This document shows positions 30,246 through 39,082 of a DNA stretch of 58,860 nt, piece by piece. This DNA is from Marilutibacter aestuarii (GTDB lineage: Bacteria; Pseudomonadota; Gammaproteobacteria; Xanthomonadales; Xanthomonadaceae): the NCBI RefSeq assembly GCF_006546775.1, contig NZ_VICE01000099.1, forward strand, positions 1 through 58,860, given 5' to 3'. The first letter of the stretch is position 1, and each line of letters begins with the position of its first letter. The notes under the pieces were generated by a model. The model did not search any database and had not been told where the DNA came from. It saw nothing but the letters and a program-made list of their open reading frames with translations. A program made the position numbers and the translations under genes.

Positions 30246-31011
30246 GCCGCACCTCGATGCCGTTGCGTTTGAGTTCGCGCTTCAATGCCGGGATGGCGAT
30301 GGCGCCGGTATGGAAGACACTGGCCGCGAGCGCGCCGTCCACGTCGGCCTCGTCGAAGGCCTCGACGAAGTGCCCGACCGTACCCGCGCCACCCGACGCG
30401 ACCAGCGGCACGCGGCACAGTCGGCGCGCCTGCAGCAACTGTTCGATGTCGTAGCCCTGGCGGACGCCGTCGCTGCCCATGCAGTTGAGCACGATTTCAC
30501 CGGCACCGCGTTCCTGCGCTTCGACGATCCAGTCGAGCGTGCGCCGCGCCAGTGCCCGGGTGCGCGCCGGGTCGCCGGTGTACTGGCGCACGCGCCACTC
30601 GCCATCCTCGTCGCGCAGGCTGTCGACGCCGACCACCACGCACTGGATGCCGAACTCCGCCGCGAGCTCGCCCAGCAGTCCGGGCCGCTCCAGCGCAGGC
30701 GTGTTGACCGATATCTTGTCCGCCCCGGCATGCAGCACGGTGCGTGCATCGCCAACGCTGCGGATGCCACCCGCCACGCAGAACGGGATGTCGATCGCAC
30801 GCGCCACCCGTTCGACCCAGTCGCGGCCCACGCAACGTCCTTCGGGGCTGGCGGTGATGTCGTAGAAGACCAGCTCGTCGGCGCCCTCGTCGCGATAGCG
30901 CAGCGCCAGCTCGACGATGTCGCCCATGTCCACGTGGTCGCGGAAACGGATGCCCTTGACGACCCGGCCATCGCGCACGTCCAGGCAGGGGATGATGCGA
31001 CGGCTCAGCAT
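30235..31011 (-). CDS. hisF: Imidazole glycerol phosphate synthase, cyclase subunit
   Basis: A 258-residue TIM barrel that, with ammonia from HisH, converts PRFAR to imidazole glycerol phosphate and AICAR. The N-terminus [17 protein letters not shown] contains the catalytic Asp; [20 protein letters not shown] and [12 protein letters not shown] follow, including phosphate-binding loops. The length is normal (~255). It starts at ATG 31011, inside the 3' end of hisA (7-base overlap). A much longer open frame upstream is a shadow of hisA and hisH. Confidence 0.97.
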   Translation of the reverse strand: MLSRRIIPCLDVRDGRVVKGIRFRDHVDMGDIVELALRYRDEGADELVFYDITASPEGRCVGRDWVERVARAIDIPFCVAGGIRSVGDARTVLHAGADKISVNTPALERPGLLGELAAEFGIQCVVVGVDSLRDEDGEWRVRQYTGDPARTRALARRTLDWIVEAQERGAGEIVLNCMGSDGVRQGYDIEQLLQARRLCRVPLVASGGAGTVGHFVEAFDEADVDGALAASVFHTGAIAIPALKRELKRNGIEVRHVD

Positions 31012-31757
31012 GCGGGGACTTCCAGCGCGAGCGCGTCCGCAAGCTCGAAGCGGCCCTCGAGCAGCGCCTTGCCCAGTACCGCGCCGGCGCAACCGGCCTC
31101 GCACGCGGCCTGGATGTCGGCGACGTCGCGGATGCCGCCGGACGCCTGCAGGCGCAGGCGTGGCGCCAGCGCGAGCACCTCGCGGTACAGCGACAGGTTG
31201 GGTCCGGCCAGGGTGCCGTCGCGGTCGATGTCGGTGCACAGCAGGTGGCGGATGCCGGCGGTGGAGTAGATGCCCAGCAGTTCGGCCAGGGTCAGCTCGC
31301 TGCGCTCGGTCCAGCCGGCAACGGGCAGGCGCCACTGGCCGTCGGCATCGCGACGCGTATCCAGGGCCACGGTCAGGCGTTCGGCGCCATGCGCGGTGGC
31401 CCACTCGATGACGCGTTGGGGCTCGCGCACCGCCAGCGAACCGACCACGACGCGGTCGGCACCGGCATCCAGGATCGCCTGCACGTCGGCGGCACGCCGC
31501 ACTCCGCCCCCGGTCTGCACCTTGAGCGGGGTGCAGGCCTTGATCGATTCCACCAGCGCGGCCAGTCCGTAGCCGCCCGCGCGCGCCGCGTCCAGGTCGA
31601 CCAGGTGCAGCCATTGCGCGCCCGCCTCGGCATACCGCCTGGCGGCCGCGAGGGGCTCGACGGGATAGCGGGTCTCGCGGGCGTAATCGCCCTGGTGCAG
31701 GCGCACCACGCGACCTTCCCGCACGTCGATCGCGGGCAATACGGTGAACGCACTCAT
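31005..31757 (-). CDS. hisA: Phosphoribosylformimino-5-aminoimidazole carboxamide ribotide isomerase
   Basis: A 250-residue TIM-barrel isomerase converting ProFAR to PRFAR. The start [22 protein letters not shown] carries the catalytic Asp, [16 protein letters not shown] the first phosphate loop, [14 protein letters not shown] the second Asp, and [13 protein letters not shown] the second phosphate loop. ATG 31757 overlaps the hisH stop (ATGA). Confidence 0.97.
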   Translation of the reverse strand: MSAFTVLPAIDVREGRVVRLHQGDYARETRYPVEPLAAARRYAEAGAQWLHLVDLDAARAGGYGLAALVESIKACTPLKVQTGGGVRRAADVQAILDAGADRVVVGSLAVREPQRVIEWATAHGAERLTVALDTRRDADGQWRLPVAGWTERSELTLAELLGIYSTAGIRHLLCTDIDRDGTLAGPNLSLYREVLALAPRLRLQASGGIRDVADIQAACEAGCAGAVLGKALLEGRFELADALALEVPAC

Positions 31758-32353
31758 GTCGCCTCCAGGGCGATGAAATTCTCGAGGATCCTCGCGCCGA
31801 CGCCCGCCGAACGTTCGGGGTGGAACTGGGCGCCGAAACAGCTGCCCCGCCCGGCCACCGCCGTGAACGGCTGGCCGTGGGTGCTCGTCGCCAGGCTGTC
31901 TGGCCCCACCGGCGCCGCGAAGCCATGCACGAAGTAAGCGTGTTGACCGGGCGCCACGCCCTGGAGCAGCGGCGAAGCGCGGGCGATGTCCAGTGTGTTC
32001 CAGCCCATGTGCGGGATCCGCAGGCCCTCCCCGCCTTCCATGCGGCGCACGCGGCCCGGGATCCGGCCCAGGCATTCGACATCGCCCTCCTCCGAAGACT
32101 CATAGAGCAATTGCATGCCCAGGCAGATCCCCAGCAAGGGTTGGGGCAGGGATCGCACCACCTCGACCAGGCCGTGCGCGCGCAGTCGTGCCATCGCCGC
32201 ACCGGCCGCACCGACGCCGGGCAGGATGACCTTGTCGGCGGCAAGGATGGTCTCCGCCTCCGCGCTCAGGGCCGCGTCCACGCCGAGCCGCTCGAGTGCG
32301 TACAGCACCGAGCCGATGTTGGCGCCACCGGAATCGATCAGGACCACGCGCAT
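31754..32353 (-). CDS. hisH: Imidazole glycerol phosphate synthase, glutamine amidotransferase subunit
   Basis: A 199-residue class I glutamine amidotransferase supplying ammonia to HisF. The catalytic triad is visible: Cys in [18 protein letters not shown], and His and Glu in [14 protein letters not shown]. The N-terminus has [14 protein letters not shown] and the oxyanion region LPGVGAAG. The start is ATG 32353, sharing one base with the hisB stop. Length is typical. Confidence 0.97.
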   Translation of the reverse strand: MRVVLIDSGGANIGSVLYALERLGVDAALSAEAETILAADKVILPGVGAAGAAMARLRAHGLVEVVRSLPQPLLGICLGMQLLYESSEEGDVECLGRIPGRVRRMEGGEGLRIPHMGWNTLDIARASPLLQGVAPGQHAYFVHGFAAPVGPDSLATSTHGQPFTAVAGRGSCFGAQFHPERSAGVGARILENFIALEAT

Positions 32354-33438
32354 CAGAGCACGCCCTTGGTGCTGGGCAGCTCGCTGCCTTCCCGGCGGAT
32401 CGCCTGGCGCAACGCGCGCGCCACCACCTTGAAGCAGGCCTCGACCTTGTGGTGGTCGTTGTCGCCGCGTACCTGCAGGTTGAGGTTCAGCCCCGCGGTC
32501 TCGCACAGCGAACGGAAGAAGTGCGGCACCATCTGCACCGAAAGCGCGCCGACGCGTTCGCTGCCGAAGCGGCCCTCGAACACGAAGTACGGCCGACCCG
32601 AAAAGTCCAGCGCCGCGCTGGCCAGGGTTTCGTCCATCGGCAGGGTGAAGCCGTAGCGACCGATCCCGCGCTTGTCGCCCAGCGCCTCGCGCAGCGCCTG
32701 GCCCAGGGCGAGGGCGCAGTCCTCGACGGTGTGGTGTTCGTCGATGTGCAGGTCGCCCTCGCACTCGACGCGCAGGGCGAAGCCGCCATGCTTGCCGATC
32801 TGCTCGAGCATGTGGTCGAAGAAGCCGATACCTGTCTTGACTCGGGGCTCGGCGACCTGGTCGAGGTCGACCTCCACCTCGATGCGGGTCTCGCGCGTGT
32901 CGCGACGAACGCGGGCAGTGCGCGGCGCGTCGGCCAGGGCATGGGCGATGCCCGGCCAGTCCCACTCGCCGCCGAACTCCTGCGTGCGCAGCTGGAAGGC
33001 ACGGATGCCCATGTTGCGCGCGAAGGCGTTGTCGGTCTCGCGGTCGCCGACCATCGCCGAGCGATCCCAGTCGATCGACCGGTCCTTGAGGTAATGCATC
33101 GCCAGGCCGATCGCCGGCTTGCGCGTGGGGGCGTTGTCCGCGGGAAAGCTGCGATCGACCAGCACCTCCTCGAAGCGGATGCCCTGGCTCTCGAACACCT
33201 GCATCATCAATCCGTGCGGTCCGTCGAAATCGGCCTGCGGATAGGCGTCGGTGCCGAGCCCGTCCTGGTTGGTGACCATGACGAAGCGATAGCCGGCGTC
33301 GCGCAGGCGGAGCATGGCCGGCACGACGCCCTGGACGAAGCGCAGCTTCTCGAAGCGGTCGATCTGGTGGTCGGCCGGCTCCTCGATCAGGGTGCCGTCG
33401 CGATCGACGAACAATACCGGCGCCTTCAAGCCGCTCAT
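32353..33438 (-). CDS. hisB: Bifunctional histidinol-phosphatase / imidazoleglycerol-phosphate dehydratase
   Basis: A 361-residue fusion as in enterobacteria. The N-terminal HAD phosphatase (about 1-165) has [12 protein letters not shown] and [12 protein letters not shown]. The C-terminal dehydratase (about 170-361) has the two metal-binding patterns [18 protein letters not shown] / DEHHTVED and the second half [12 protein letters not shown] / DNDHHKVEA. It performs steps 6 and 8 of the pathway. It overlaps hisC by ATGA at the start. Confidence 0.97.
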   Translation of the reverse strand: MSGLKAPVLFVDRDGTLIEEPADHQIDRFEKLRFVQGVVPAMLRLRDAGYRFVMVTNQDGLGTDAYPQADFDGPHGLMMQVFESQGIRFEEVLVDRSFPADNAPTRKPAIGLAMHYLKDRSIDWDRSAMVGDRETDNAFARNMGIRAFQLRTQEFGGEWDWPGIAHALADAPRTARVRRDTRETRIEVEVDLDQVAEPRVKTGIGFFDHMLEQIGKHGGFALRVECEGDLHIDEHHTVEDCALALGQALREALGDKRGIGRYGFTLPMDETLASAALDFSGRPYFVFEGRFGSERVGALSVQMVPHFFRSLCETAGLNLNLQVRGDNDHHKVEACFKVVARALRQAIRREGSELPSTKGVL

Positions 33439-34520
33439 GCGTCCACCTCGACGTCGAGCGCGGCGAGCACTGCGAGCACGCGGTCGTTCTGCGCCGGGGT
33501 GCCGATGCTGATGCGCAGCGCATCGCCCAACCGCGCCTGCGCGCGGACGTCGCGCACGACGACGCCGGCATCGAGCAGGCTGCGGTAGGCACGCTCGGCA
33601 TCGACCAGGCGCACCAGCAGGAAATTGCCGTCGGACCGGTAGACCGCGCGCACCCCCGGCAAGTCCCGCAAGGCGTCGGCCAGTCGACCGCGCTCGGCGA
33701 CCACGGCGTCGACCCGGGCCGAGGTGGCGCTGCGCGCGTCGTCCGCCAGCGCCTCGAGCGCTGCGCGGGCGCAGGGCGTGGCGATCGGGTACGGCGACTG
33801 GCAGCGCTGCAGGACCTCGATGAGCGCGGCGTCCGCCACGACCACGCCGATGCGCGCGGCGGCAAGCGCATGCGCCTTCGACAGCGTGCGCAACACGGCG
33901 ACGTTGTCGTGCTCATCGATCAGTCCAATGGCGGATGCCTGGCCGGAGAACTCGACGTAGGCTTCGTCGACGACCACCACGGCCTGGTCGCGCAGGCGCG
34001 CGGCCAGGGTGGCGATGCGCGCCAGCGGGAGCGACGCGCCCACCGGGTTGCCCGGCGAACAGAGGAACACCAGGCGCGCGCGCGATTCACGACAGGCCGT
34101 CCCCACGCGATCGAAATCGCAGGCGAAGCCCTGTCCGTCGTCGACCAGCGGCGCCTCCACGACCGGCACGCCGTGGAGGCGCGCACAGACGGCGTACATG
34201 CCGAAGGTCGGCGGCGTGACCACGACGGCATCGCCGCCGGGCCGGCACAGGGCGCGGACCAGCAGGTCGATGGCCTCGTCGCTGCCGCGGCCGGCGAGCA
34301 GGCGCTCCGGCGCACAGCCATACAGGCCGGCCAGCGCCTCGCGCAGGCCGGGCGGCTGCGGCTCCGGATAGCGGCGCAGGGTGGCATCGCCAACACCCGC
34401 GTTCTCCCACGCCGACTCGTTGGCGTTCAGCCAGACATCGCCGGTGATGCGCATCTTGCGTGCCGACTGGTAGCCGGCGAAGTCGCGCAGGTCCTCGCGC
34501 ACCAGGTCCATCACGCTCAT
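33435..34520 (-). CDS. hisC: Histidinol-phosphate aminotransferase
   Basis: A 361-residue fold-type I PLP enzyme, step 7 of the pathway. Visible motifs: [11 protein letters not shown] near the N-terminus, [38 protein letters not shown], and the PLP-lysine segment [15 protein letters not shown]. The closing FLLVRL and [13 protein letters not shown] match the family. The ATG at 34520 overlaps the hisD stop (ATGA). Confidence 0.96.
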   Translation of the reverse strand: MSVMDLVREDLRDFAGYQSARKMRITGDVWLNANESAWENAGVGDATLRRYPEPQPPGLREALAGLYGCAPERLLAGRGSDEAIDLLVRALCRPGGDAVVVTPPTFGMYAVCARLHGVPVVEAPLVDDGQGFACDFDRVGTACRESRARLVFLCSPGNPVGASLPLARIATLAARLRDQAVVVVDEAYVEFSGQASAIGLIDEHDNVAVLRTLSKAHALAAARIGVVVADAALIEVLQRCQSPYPIATPCARAALEALADDARSATSARVDAVVAERGRLADALRDLPGVRAVYRSDGNFLLVRLVDAERAYRSLLDAGVVVRDVRAQARLGDALRISIGTPAQNDRVLAVLAALDVEVDA

Positions 34521-35815
34521 GCGACGGCCTCCAGGCGCAGGGTGACCGCACGGCGATGCGCCTCCAGCCCCTCGGCCGAGGCCAGCTCGGCTGCGCACGG
34601 GCCCACCTGGGCCAGGCCCTGGGCCGAGACTTCCTGCACGGTGATCGCCACCTGGAAGCTGGACACGTTGACGCCGCTGCAATAGCGCGCCGCGCCGCTG
34701 GTCGGCAGCACGTGGTTGGTGCCGCTGCAATAGTCGCCCAGCGCTTCCGGGGCCCAGTCGCCGAGGAACACCGAGCCGGCGCGACGCACGCGCGGGAGCC
34801 AGCCACGGGCGTCGCGCAAGGCCAGGATGAGGTGCTCGGGCGCGTAGCGGTTGCTGATCCCGAAGGCCTCGTCCAGGGAGGCCACGCGAACGAGGTGGGA
34901 ACAGGCCAGCGCCTGGCGCGCGATCGCCGCACGGGGCAGCCGCTCGAGTTGCGAACGCACTTGCGCGTCGACGGCCTCCAGCAGCGCGTCGTCGTCCGAG
35001 AGCAGGATCACCTGGGAATCGGGGCCGTGCTCGGCCTGCGACAGCAGGTCGGCGGCGACGAAGGCGGGGTTCGCGCCGGCATCGGCGATCACCAACACTT
35101 CGGAGGGTCCGGCGGGCATGTCGATGCCGACCGCGCCGGCACCGGAGGACACCTGGCGCTTGGCTTCGGTCACCCAGCCGTTGCCCGGCCCGAACAGCTT
35201 GTCGCAGGCCGGCACGCTCGCCGTCCCGCGGGCCATGGCCGCGATCGCCTGCACGCCGCCGATACGGTAGACGCGGTCGATGCCGCACACGCGCGCGGCG
35301 TGCAGCACCGCCGGGTCGGCGCGTCCGTCGGCGCGCGGGGGCGTGCACATCACGACTTCCTCGCAGCCCGCCAGTCGCGCTGGGATGCCGAGCATGAGGG
35401 CCGTCGACGGCAACGGCGCCGAGCCGGCCGGCACGTAGAGACCGACGCGGGCGATCGGACGCAGCATGCGCTCGCAGCGCACGCCGGGCGCGGTGTCGAG
35501 TGCGTAGTCCGACGCCATGCCCGCGCGATGGAAGGCCTCGATGCGCGTCGCGGCGTCCTCGATCGCGCCGCGAAGGCGGTCGGGCAGCGAAGCGGACGCC
35601 TCGTCCATCTCGGCGGCGCTGACGCGGGGATCGTCGAGGGCAATGCCGTCGAATCGCTGCGTGTATTCGCGCACGGCCTGGTCGCCGCGTTCGCGCACGT
35701 CGGCCAGGATCGCCGCGACCTGTTCGCTTACGTCGGGCGCGTTCATTTCCGCCGGTCGTGCCAGCAGCGCCGCGCGCGCGCCGGCATCGAGGCGGCTCCA
35801 TTCGACCCGATTCAT
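34517..35815 (-). CDS. hisD: Histidinol dehydrogenase
   Basis: A 432-residue zinc enzyme catalysing the last two oxidations, histidinol to histidine. Family landmarks are [74 protein letters not shown], and [14 protein letters not shown] with metal and base residues. The start is ATG 35815, overlapping the hisG stop (ATGA); an open frame extends 31 codons upstream. The length is normal (~430). Confidence 0.97.
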   Translation of the reverse strand: MNRVEWSRLDAGARAALLARPAEMNAPDVSEQVAAILADVRERGDQAVREYTQRFDGIALDDPRVSAAEMDEASASLPDRLRGAIEDAATRIEAFHRAGMASDYALDTAPGVRCERMLRPIARVGLYVPAGSAPLPSTALMLGIPARLAGCEEVVMCTPPRADGRADPAVLHAARVCGIDRVYRIGGVQAIAAMARGTASVPACDKLFGPGNGWVTEAKRQVSSGAGAVGIDMPAGPSEVLVIADAGANPAFVAADLLSQAEHGPDSQVILLSDDDALLEAVDAQVRSQLERLPRAAIARQALACSHLVRVASLDEAFGISNRYAPEHLILALRDARGWLPRVRRAGSVFLGDWAPEALGDYCSGTNHVLPTSGAARYCSGVNVSSFQVAITVQEVSAQGLAQVGPCAAELASAEGLEAHRRAVTLRLEAVA

Positions 35816-36726
35816 GCCAGCATGCCCTCCACCGGCAGGACCAGCAGTCCACGGGCGCCGGCGCGCTTGAGTTCTTCCAGGCGTTGCCAGGTCACTGCGC
35901 CGTGGCACAGGGCCTGGAGCGCGAGGCCATCGCCGCCGTCGATCTGCATGACGGTGGGCGACTCGGCATCCGGCAGCAACGGCAGCAGGCCGGGGACCGC
36001 CTCGCGGGAGGCCTGGAACATGAGCAGCTTGCTGTGGCGCATGCGCAGCACGCCATCGAGGCGGCGCAGCAGCAGTTCGGCGAGCGCGGCGCGACTGTCC
36101 TCGAAGGGCTTTACCGGTCCCGCCAGCACCGCCTCGCTCTCGAGCAGGGTGACCGTGGGCTTGAGCTGGTTGGCCGCGAGCGTGGCGCCGCTGGAGACCA
36201 GGTCGCAGATCGCGTCGGCCTGGCCGAGCTTGGGCGCGATCTCCACCGAGCCCGACAATTCCACGACGCCCGCGTCGACGCCCTGCTCACGCAACCAGTC
36301 GCCGAGGATGGCGGGGTAGCTGGTGGCGATGCGCAGGCCTGCCAGTTGTGCCGCCCCGCTCCATTCCCAGGTCTCGGGGATGGCGATCGACAGGCGGCAG
36401 CCGCCGAATCCCAGCGAGCGCCATTCCCGGAAGGCCGACGCGCCCTGGTCGCGCCGCAGGGCGATGTCCTGTTCCGCGAGGACGTTGCGGCCGACCACGC
36501 CCAGGTCGCAGACGCCGTCGCGGATCAGGCCGGGGATGTCGTCGTCGCGGACCAGCAGCAGGTCGATCGGCAGGCTTTCGCCGTAGCAGAAGAGGCGGTC
36601 GCGACTCTCACGCCAGCTCAGGCCACACGAGGTCAGCAGCGCCCGCGCCGGATCGGCGAGGCGACCGGACTTCTGGATGGCGATGCGCAGGCGGTCGCGA
36701 CCGCCCTGTACCGGGGACTGGCTCAT
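35812..36726 (-). CDS. hisG: ATP phosphoribosyltransferase, long form
   Basis: A 304-residue enzyme for the first, committed step: ATP plus PRPP to phosphoribosyl-ATP. [17 protein letters not shown] starts the protein, and the PRPP loop equivalent [22 protein letters not shown] is in the middle. The C-terminal ~80 residues form the extra ACT-like regulatory domain of the long HisG type, expected to confer feedback inhibition by histidine without HisZ. The ATG overlaps the hisR stop (ATGA). Confidence 0.96.
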   Translation of the reverse strand: MSQSPVQGGRDRLRIAIQKSGRLADPARALLTSCGLSWRESRDRLFCYGESLPIDLLLVRDDDIPGLIRDGVCDLGVVGRNVLAEQDIALRRDQGASAFREWRSLGFGGCRLSIAIPETWEWSGAAQLAGLRIATSYPAILGDWLREQGVDAGVVELSGSVEIAPKLGQADAICDLVSSGATLAANQLKPTVTLLESEAVLAGPVKPFEDSRAALAELLLRRLDGVLRMRHSKLLMFQASREAVPGLLPLLPDAESPTVMQIDGGDGLALQALCHGAVTWQRLEELKRAGARGLLVLPVEGMLA

Positions 36727-37046
36727 GCCGCCGACTCCCGGCTGGCGACAGGCTGGCTGCCCGCCAGCGCCGCGGCATAGCCGCCAGCACCGCGCTCGAA
36801 GGTCCGCGCGACGCGCCCGATCGTGGTCACGCTGACCAGGGTGCGATCGTGGATCTCCCGGTACGGCACGCCCTCGGCGACGAGCGGGACGACCCGCCAG
36901 CGGTCGGTCATCGCCTCCAGCTCGGCGGGGGTGCACAGGTCGACGAGGAACGCCTGCATGGCCTGGGTCGTGCGCAGGCCGAGCATGGCCCTCGCCAGCT
37001 GGGCGATGGAGTCCTCGACCTCGTCATCGGTGTGTCGACGCTTCAT
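36723..37046 (-). CDS. hisR: TrpR-family transcriptional repressor of the his operon
   Basis: A 107-residue all-helical TrpR/YerC-type DNA-binding protein. The core [40 protein letters not shown] corresponds to the TrpR helix-turn-helix region. It is the first gene of the his operon and overlaps hisG (ATGA). A perfect palindrome covers its promoter, so autoregulation and repression of the whole operon is the natural reading. In Xanthomonadales such proteins have been proposed as histidine-responsive HisR; the effector is inferred, not seen. Confidence 0.85.
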   Translation of the reverse strand: MKRRHTDDEVEDSIAQLARAMLGLRTTQAMQAFLVDLCTPAELEAMTDRWRVVPLVAEGVPYREIHDRTLVSVTTIGRVARTFERGAGGYAAALAGSQPVASRESAA

Positions 37047-37055
37047 GGGCGGCTT

Positions 37056-37083
37056 CTAATGTATTAACGTGCTAATACATTAG
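37056..37083. promoter_or_regulatory. Perfect inverted repeat, candidate HisR operator
   Basis: CTAATGTATTA (37056-37066) and TAATACATTAG (37073-37083) form an exact 11-bp inverted repeat with a 6-base centre (ACGTGC). It ends ten bases before the hisR ATG and overlaps the -10 region proposed for the operon. Its AT-richness stands out from the surroundings. A TrpR-family repressor encoded immediately downstream is the obvious ligand. Confidence 0.8.
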
Positions 37084-37105
37084 ACAAAGCGTACCAACGC
37101 GTCAA
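37077..37105 (-). promoter_or_regulatory. Probable his operon promoter
   Basis: On the minus strand TTGACG (RC of 37100-37105; 5 of 6 to the sigma-70 -35) is followed after 17 bases by TAATGT (RC of 37077-37082), which lies in the distal half of the operator palindrome. The -10 is a weak match, but spacing and position 31 bases upstream of the hisR start codon are good. Confidence 0.55.
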
Positions 37106-37230
37106 TAACGGCGTGAGCGCTCCCGTTCAGCGCCTTTCGGCGGCGCGGGCCTGCAGTAGACTGCGCTCGGGATGGCCTGGAGGGACGGCCGGGCACGTCC
37201 ACCACCAGGTACGCATCCAGGGATCAGGGC

Positions 37231-39075
37231 ATGGGCCGAACATCTTCCGGGGCCGTCGGGCTGCTGTGCACGCTGCTGTGCGTGCTGGCCGGCCTGTGCG
37301 CCGCCCTGCCCGCGCAGGCGCGCGAGACGCTCGTGCTGTCCGGCGGCGACGCGGTCGTCGGCATCAACCCGTACCTGGGCTACCTGCACGATGCCGAGGG
37401 CGGCCTCGACGCCGGCGATGTCGAACGCCTGCAACGCGCCGACGGCTTCACGGCGGTGCCGCCGGGCAAGAACTCCTTTGGGTTCCAGTCCGGCGCGTAC
37501 TGGTTCCATGCACGCGTGCGCAACGCCGATTCCCCCACCACGCGCTGGCTGCTCGTGCAGCAATACGCGCTGAGCGACGAGATCGAGATCCATGCCCGCT
37601 ATCCCGACGGGCGCTGGATGACCGCCGCGAGTGGCGACCACCGCCCCTTCCAGTCGCGCGCGATCCGCTACCGGCACCCCAACTTCTGGCTCGAACTGCC
37701 GCCCGGTGCACCGGTCGACGTGTACGTGAGGATCCAGAGCGAGAGCTCCATGCAGATCCCACTGAGCCTGTACACGCCTACTGCCTTCGCCGAGGCCTCG
37801 CGCGATGCCCAGTTCGCCATCGGCCTGTATTACGGCATCCTCCTGGCCCTGTTCTTCTACAACCTGGTGCTGTGGCTGACCACGCAGGACTCCAGCTACT
37901 TCTGGTACGTCTTCCACCTCACCGCCTTCGGCCTGGTGCTGTTCACGCTCAACGGCCTGGGCTTCGAGTACCTGTGGCCGCACTCGCCGTGGCTGGCCGA
38001 CAAGTCGGTGCCGTTGTCGATCTGCCTGGCCCAGGTGGGCGTGCAGCAGTTCGCGCGCAAGTTCCTCGACCTGGGAAACCGCTGGCAACGCGGCGACCGC
38101 GTGGGCCTGCTGCTGATCGCGGCGTTCGCCCTGCTGGGCATCGCATCGGCCTTCCTGCCCTACCGGATCTCGGTGCCGATCGCCTCGGCGGGCGTGTTCA
38201 TCAGCACCGGCTGGGTGGCGGTGGAGGCGATCGTCGTCCTGCGGCGCGGCTATGCCCCGGCCAGGATCTTCCTCGCCGCCTGGGCCGCCTTCCTGGTCGG
38301 CACGGCCATGTTCGCCGCGGTGGCCTTCGCCCTGCTGCCCAAGACCTTCGTCACCGAGTACGGCGTGCAGATCGGTTCGGCGCTGGAGATGCTGCTGCTG
38401 TCAATCGCGCTGGGCTACCGTTACGCCTCGCTGCGCAACGAGAACGAGCGGATCATCCGCGACGGCAGGCAGCAGTTGATGCACGAGGTGAAGGCGCGCA
38501 CGAGCGAGCTGCAGGACGCGCTGTCGCAGCTGGGCGATGCGCATGCCCGCCTGCGCGAATCCAGCCAGCGCGATGCGCTCACCGGCCTGTACACGCGCCG
38601 CCACTTCCACGAACGCCTCCCTGCCCTGCTGCAGGAGGCCCGTGCCCAGGCGGCGCCGCTGTCGCTGCTGATGGTCGACCTGGACCATTTCAAGTCGATC
38701 AACGACGAGCACGGCCACCTGGCCGGCGACAGCTGCCTGCGCTGGGCCGCGCGCGTGCTGGCAGGCACCCTGCGTCCCGCGCATGCGGTCATGGCGCGTT
38801 TCGGCGGCGAGGAGTTCGTCGTCGCCCTGCCAGGCCACGACCTCGAGGCCGCCACCGGACTGGCGGAAAAGGCGCGCCAGGCCCTCGCCGGCAGCGCCTG
38901 CGACTCGGCCGAGACGCCGCTGCGCATCACCACCAGCATCGGCGTGCACGAGGTGGACCTGGCCAATGACGAAGGCATCGACCAGGCGCTTGAACGCGCG
39001 GACCGCGCCCTGTACCGGGCCAAGTCCGACGGCCGCGACTGCGTCAGGACCGCCGGCGAAGCGCTGCCAGGCTGA
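37231..39075 (+). CDS. 7TM-DISM sensor diguanylate cyclase
   Basis: A 614-residue membrane protein. A signal peptide (about 1-30, ending AQA) precedes a periplasmic 7TMR-DISMED2-type beta domain (about 35-190, with GAYWFHARVRN). Seven hydrophobic helices follow (about 200-400). A coiled segment with HEVKARTSELQDALSQL leads to a C-terminal GGDEF domain with GGEEF at 525-529 in RFGGEEFVVAL. It should make c-di-GMP in response to a periplasmic ligand, probably a carbohydrate or small molecule. It diverges from hisR and is convergent with the ammonia-lyase gene. No EAL domain is present. Confidence 0.9.
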   Translation: MGRTSSGAVGLLCTLLCVLAGLCAALPAQARETLVLSGGDAVVGINPYLGYLHDAEGGLDAGDVERLQRADGFTAVPPGKNSFGFQSGAYWFHARVRNADSPTTRWLLVQQYALSDEIEIHARYPDGRWMTAASGDHRPFQSRAIRYRHPNFWLELPPGAPVDVYVRIQSESSMQIPLSLYTPTAFAEASRDAQFAIGLYYGILLALFFYNLVLWLTTQDSSYFWYVFHLTAFGLVLFTLNGLGFEYLWPHSPWLADKSVPLSICLAQVGVQQFARKFLDLGNRWQRGDRVGLLLIAAFALLGIASAFLPYRISVPIASAGVFISTGWVAVEAIVVLRRGYAPARIFLAAWAAFLVGTAMFAAVAFALLPKTFVTEYGVQIGSALEMLLLSIALGYRYASLRNENERIIRDGRQQLMHEVKARTSELQDALSQLGDAHARLRESSQRDALTGLYTRRHFHERLPALLQEARAQAAPLSLLMVDLDHFKSINDEHGHLAGDSCLRWAARVLAGTLRPAHAVMARFGGEEFVVALPGHDLEAATGLAEKARQALAGSACDSAETPLRITTSIGVHEVDLANDEGIDQALERADRALYRAKSDGRDCVRTAGEALPG

Positions 39076-39082
39076 GGGGCGG

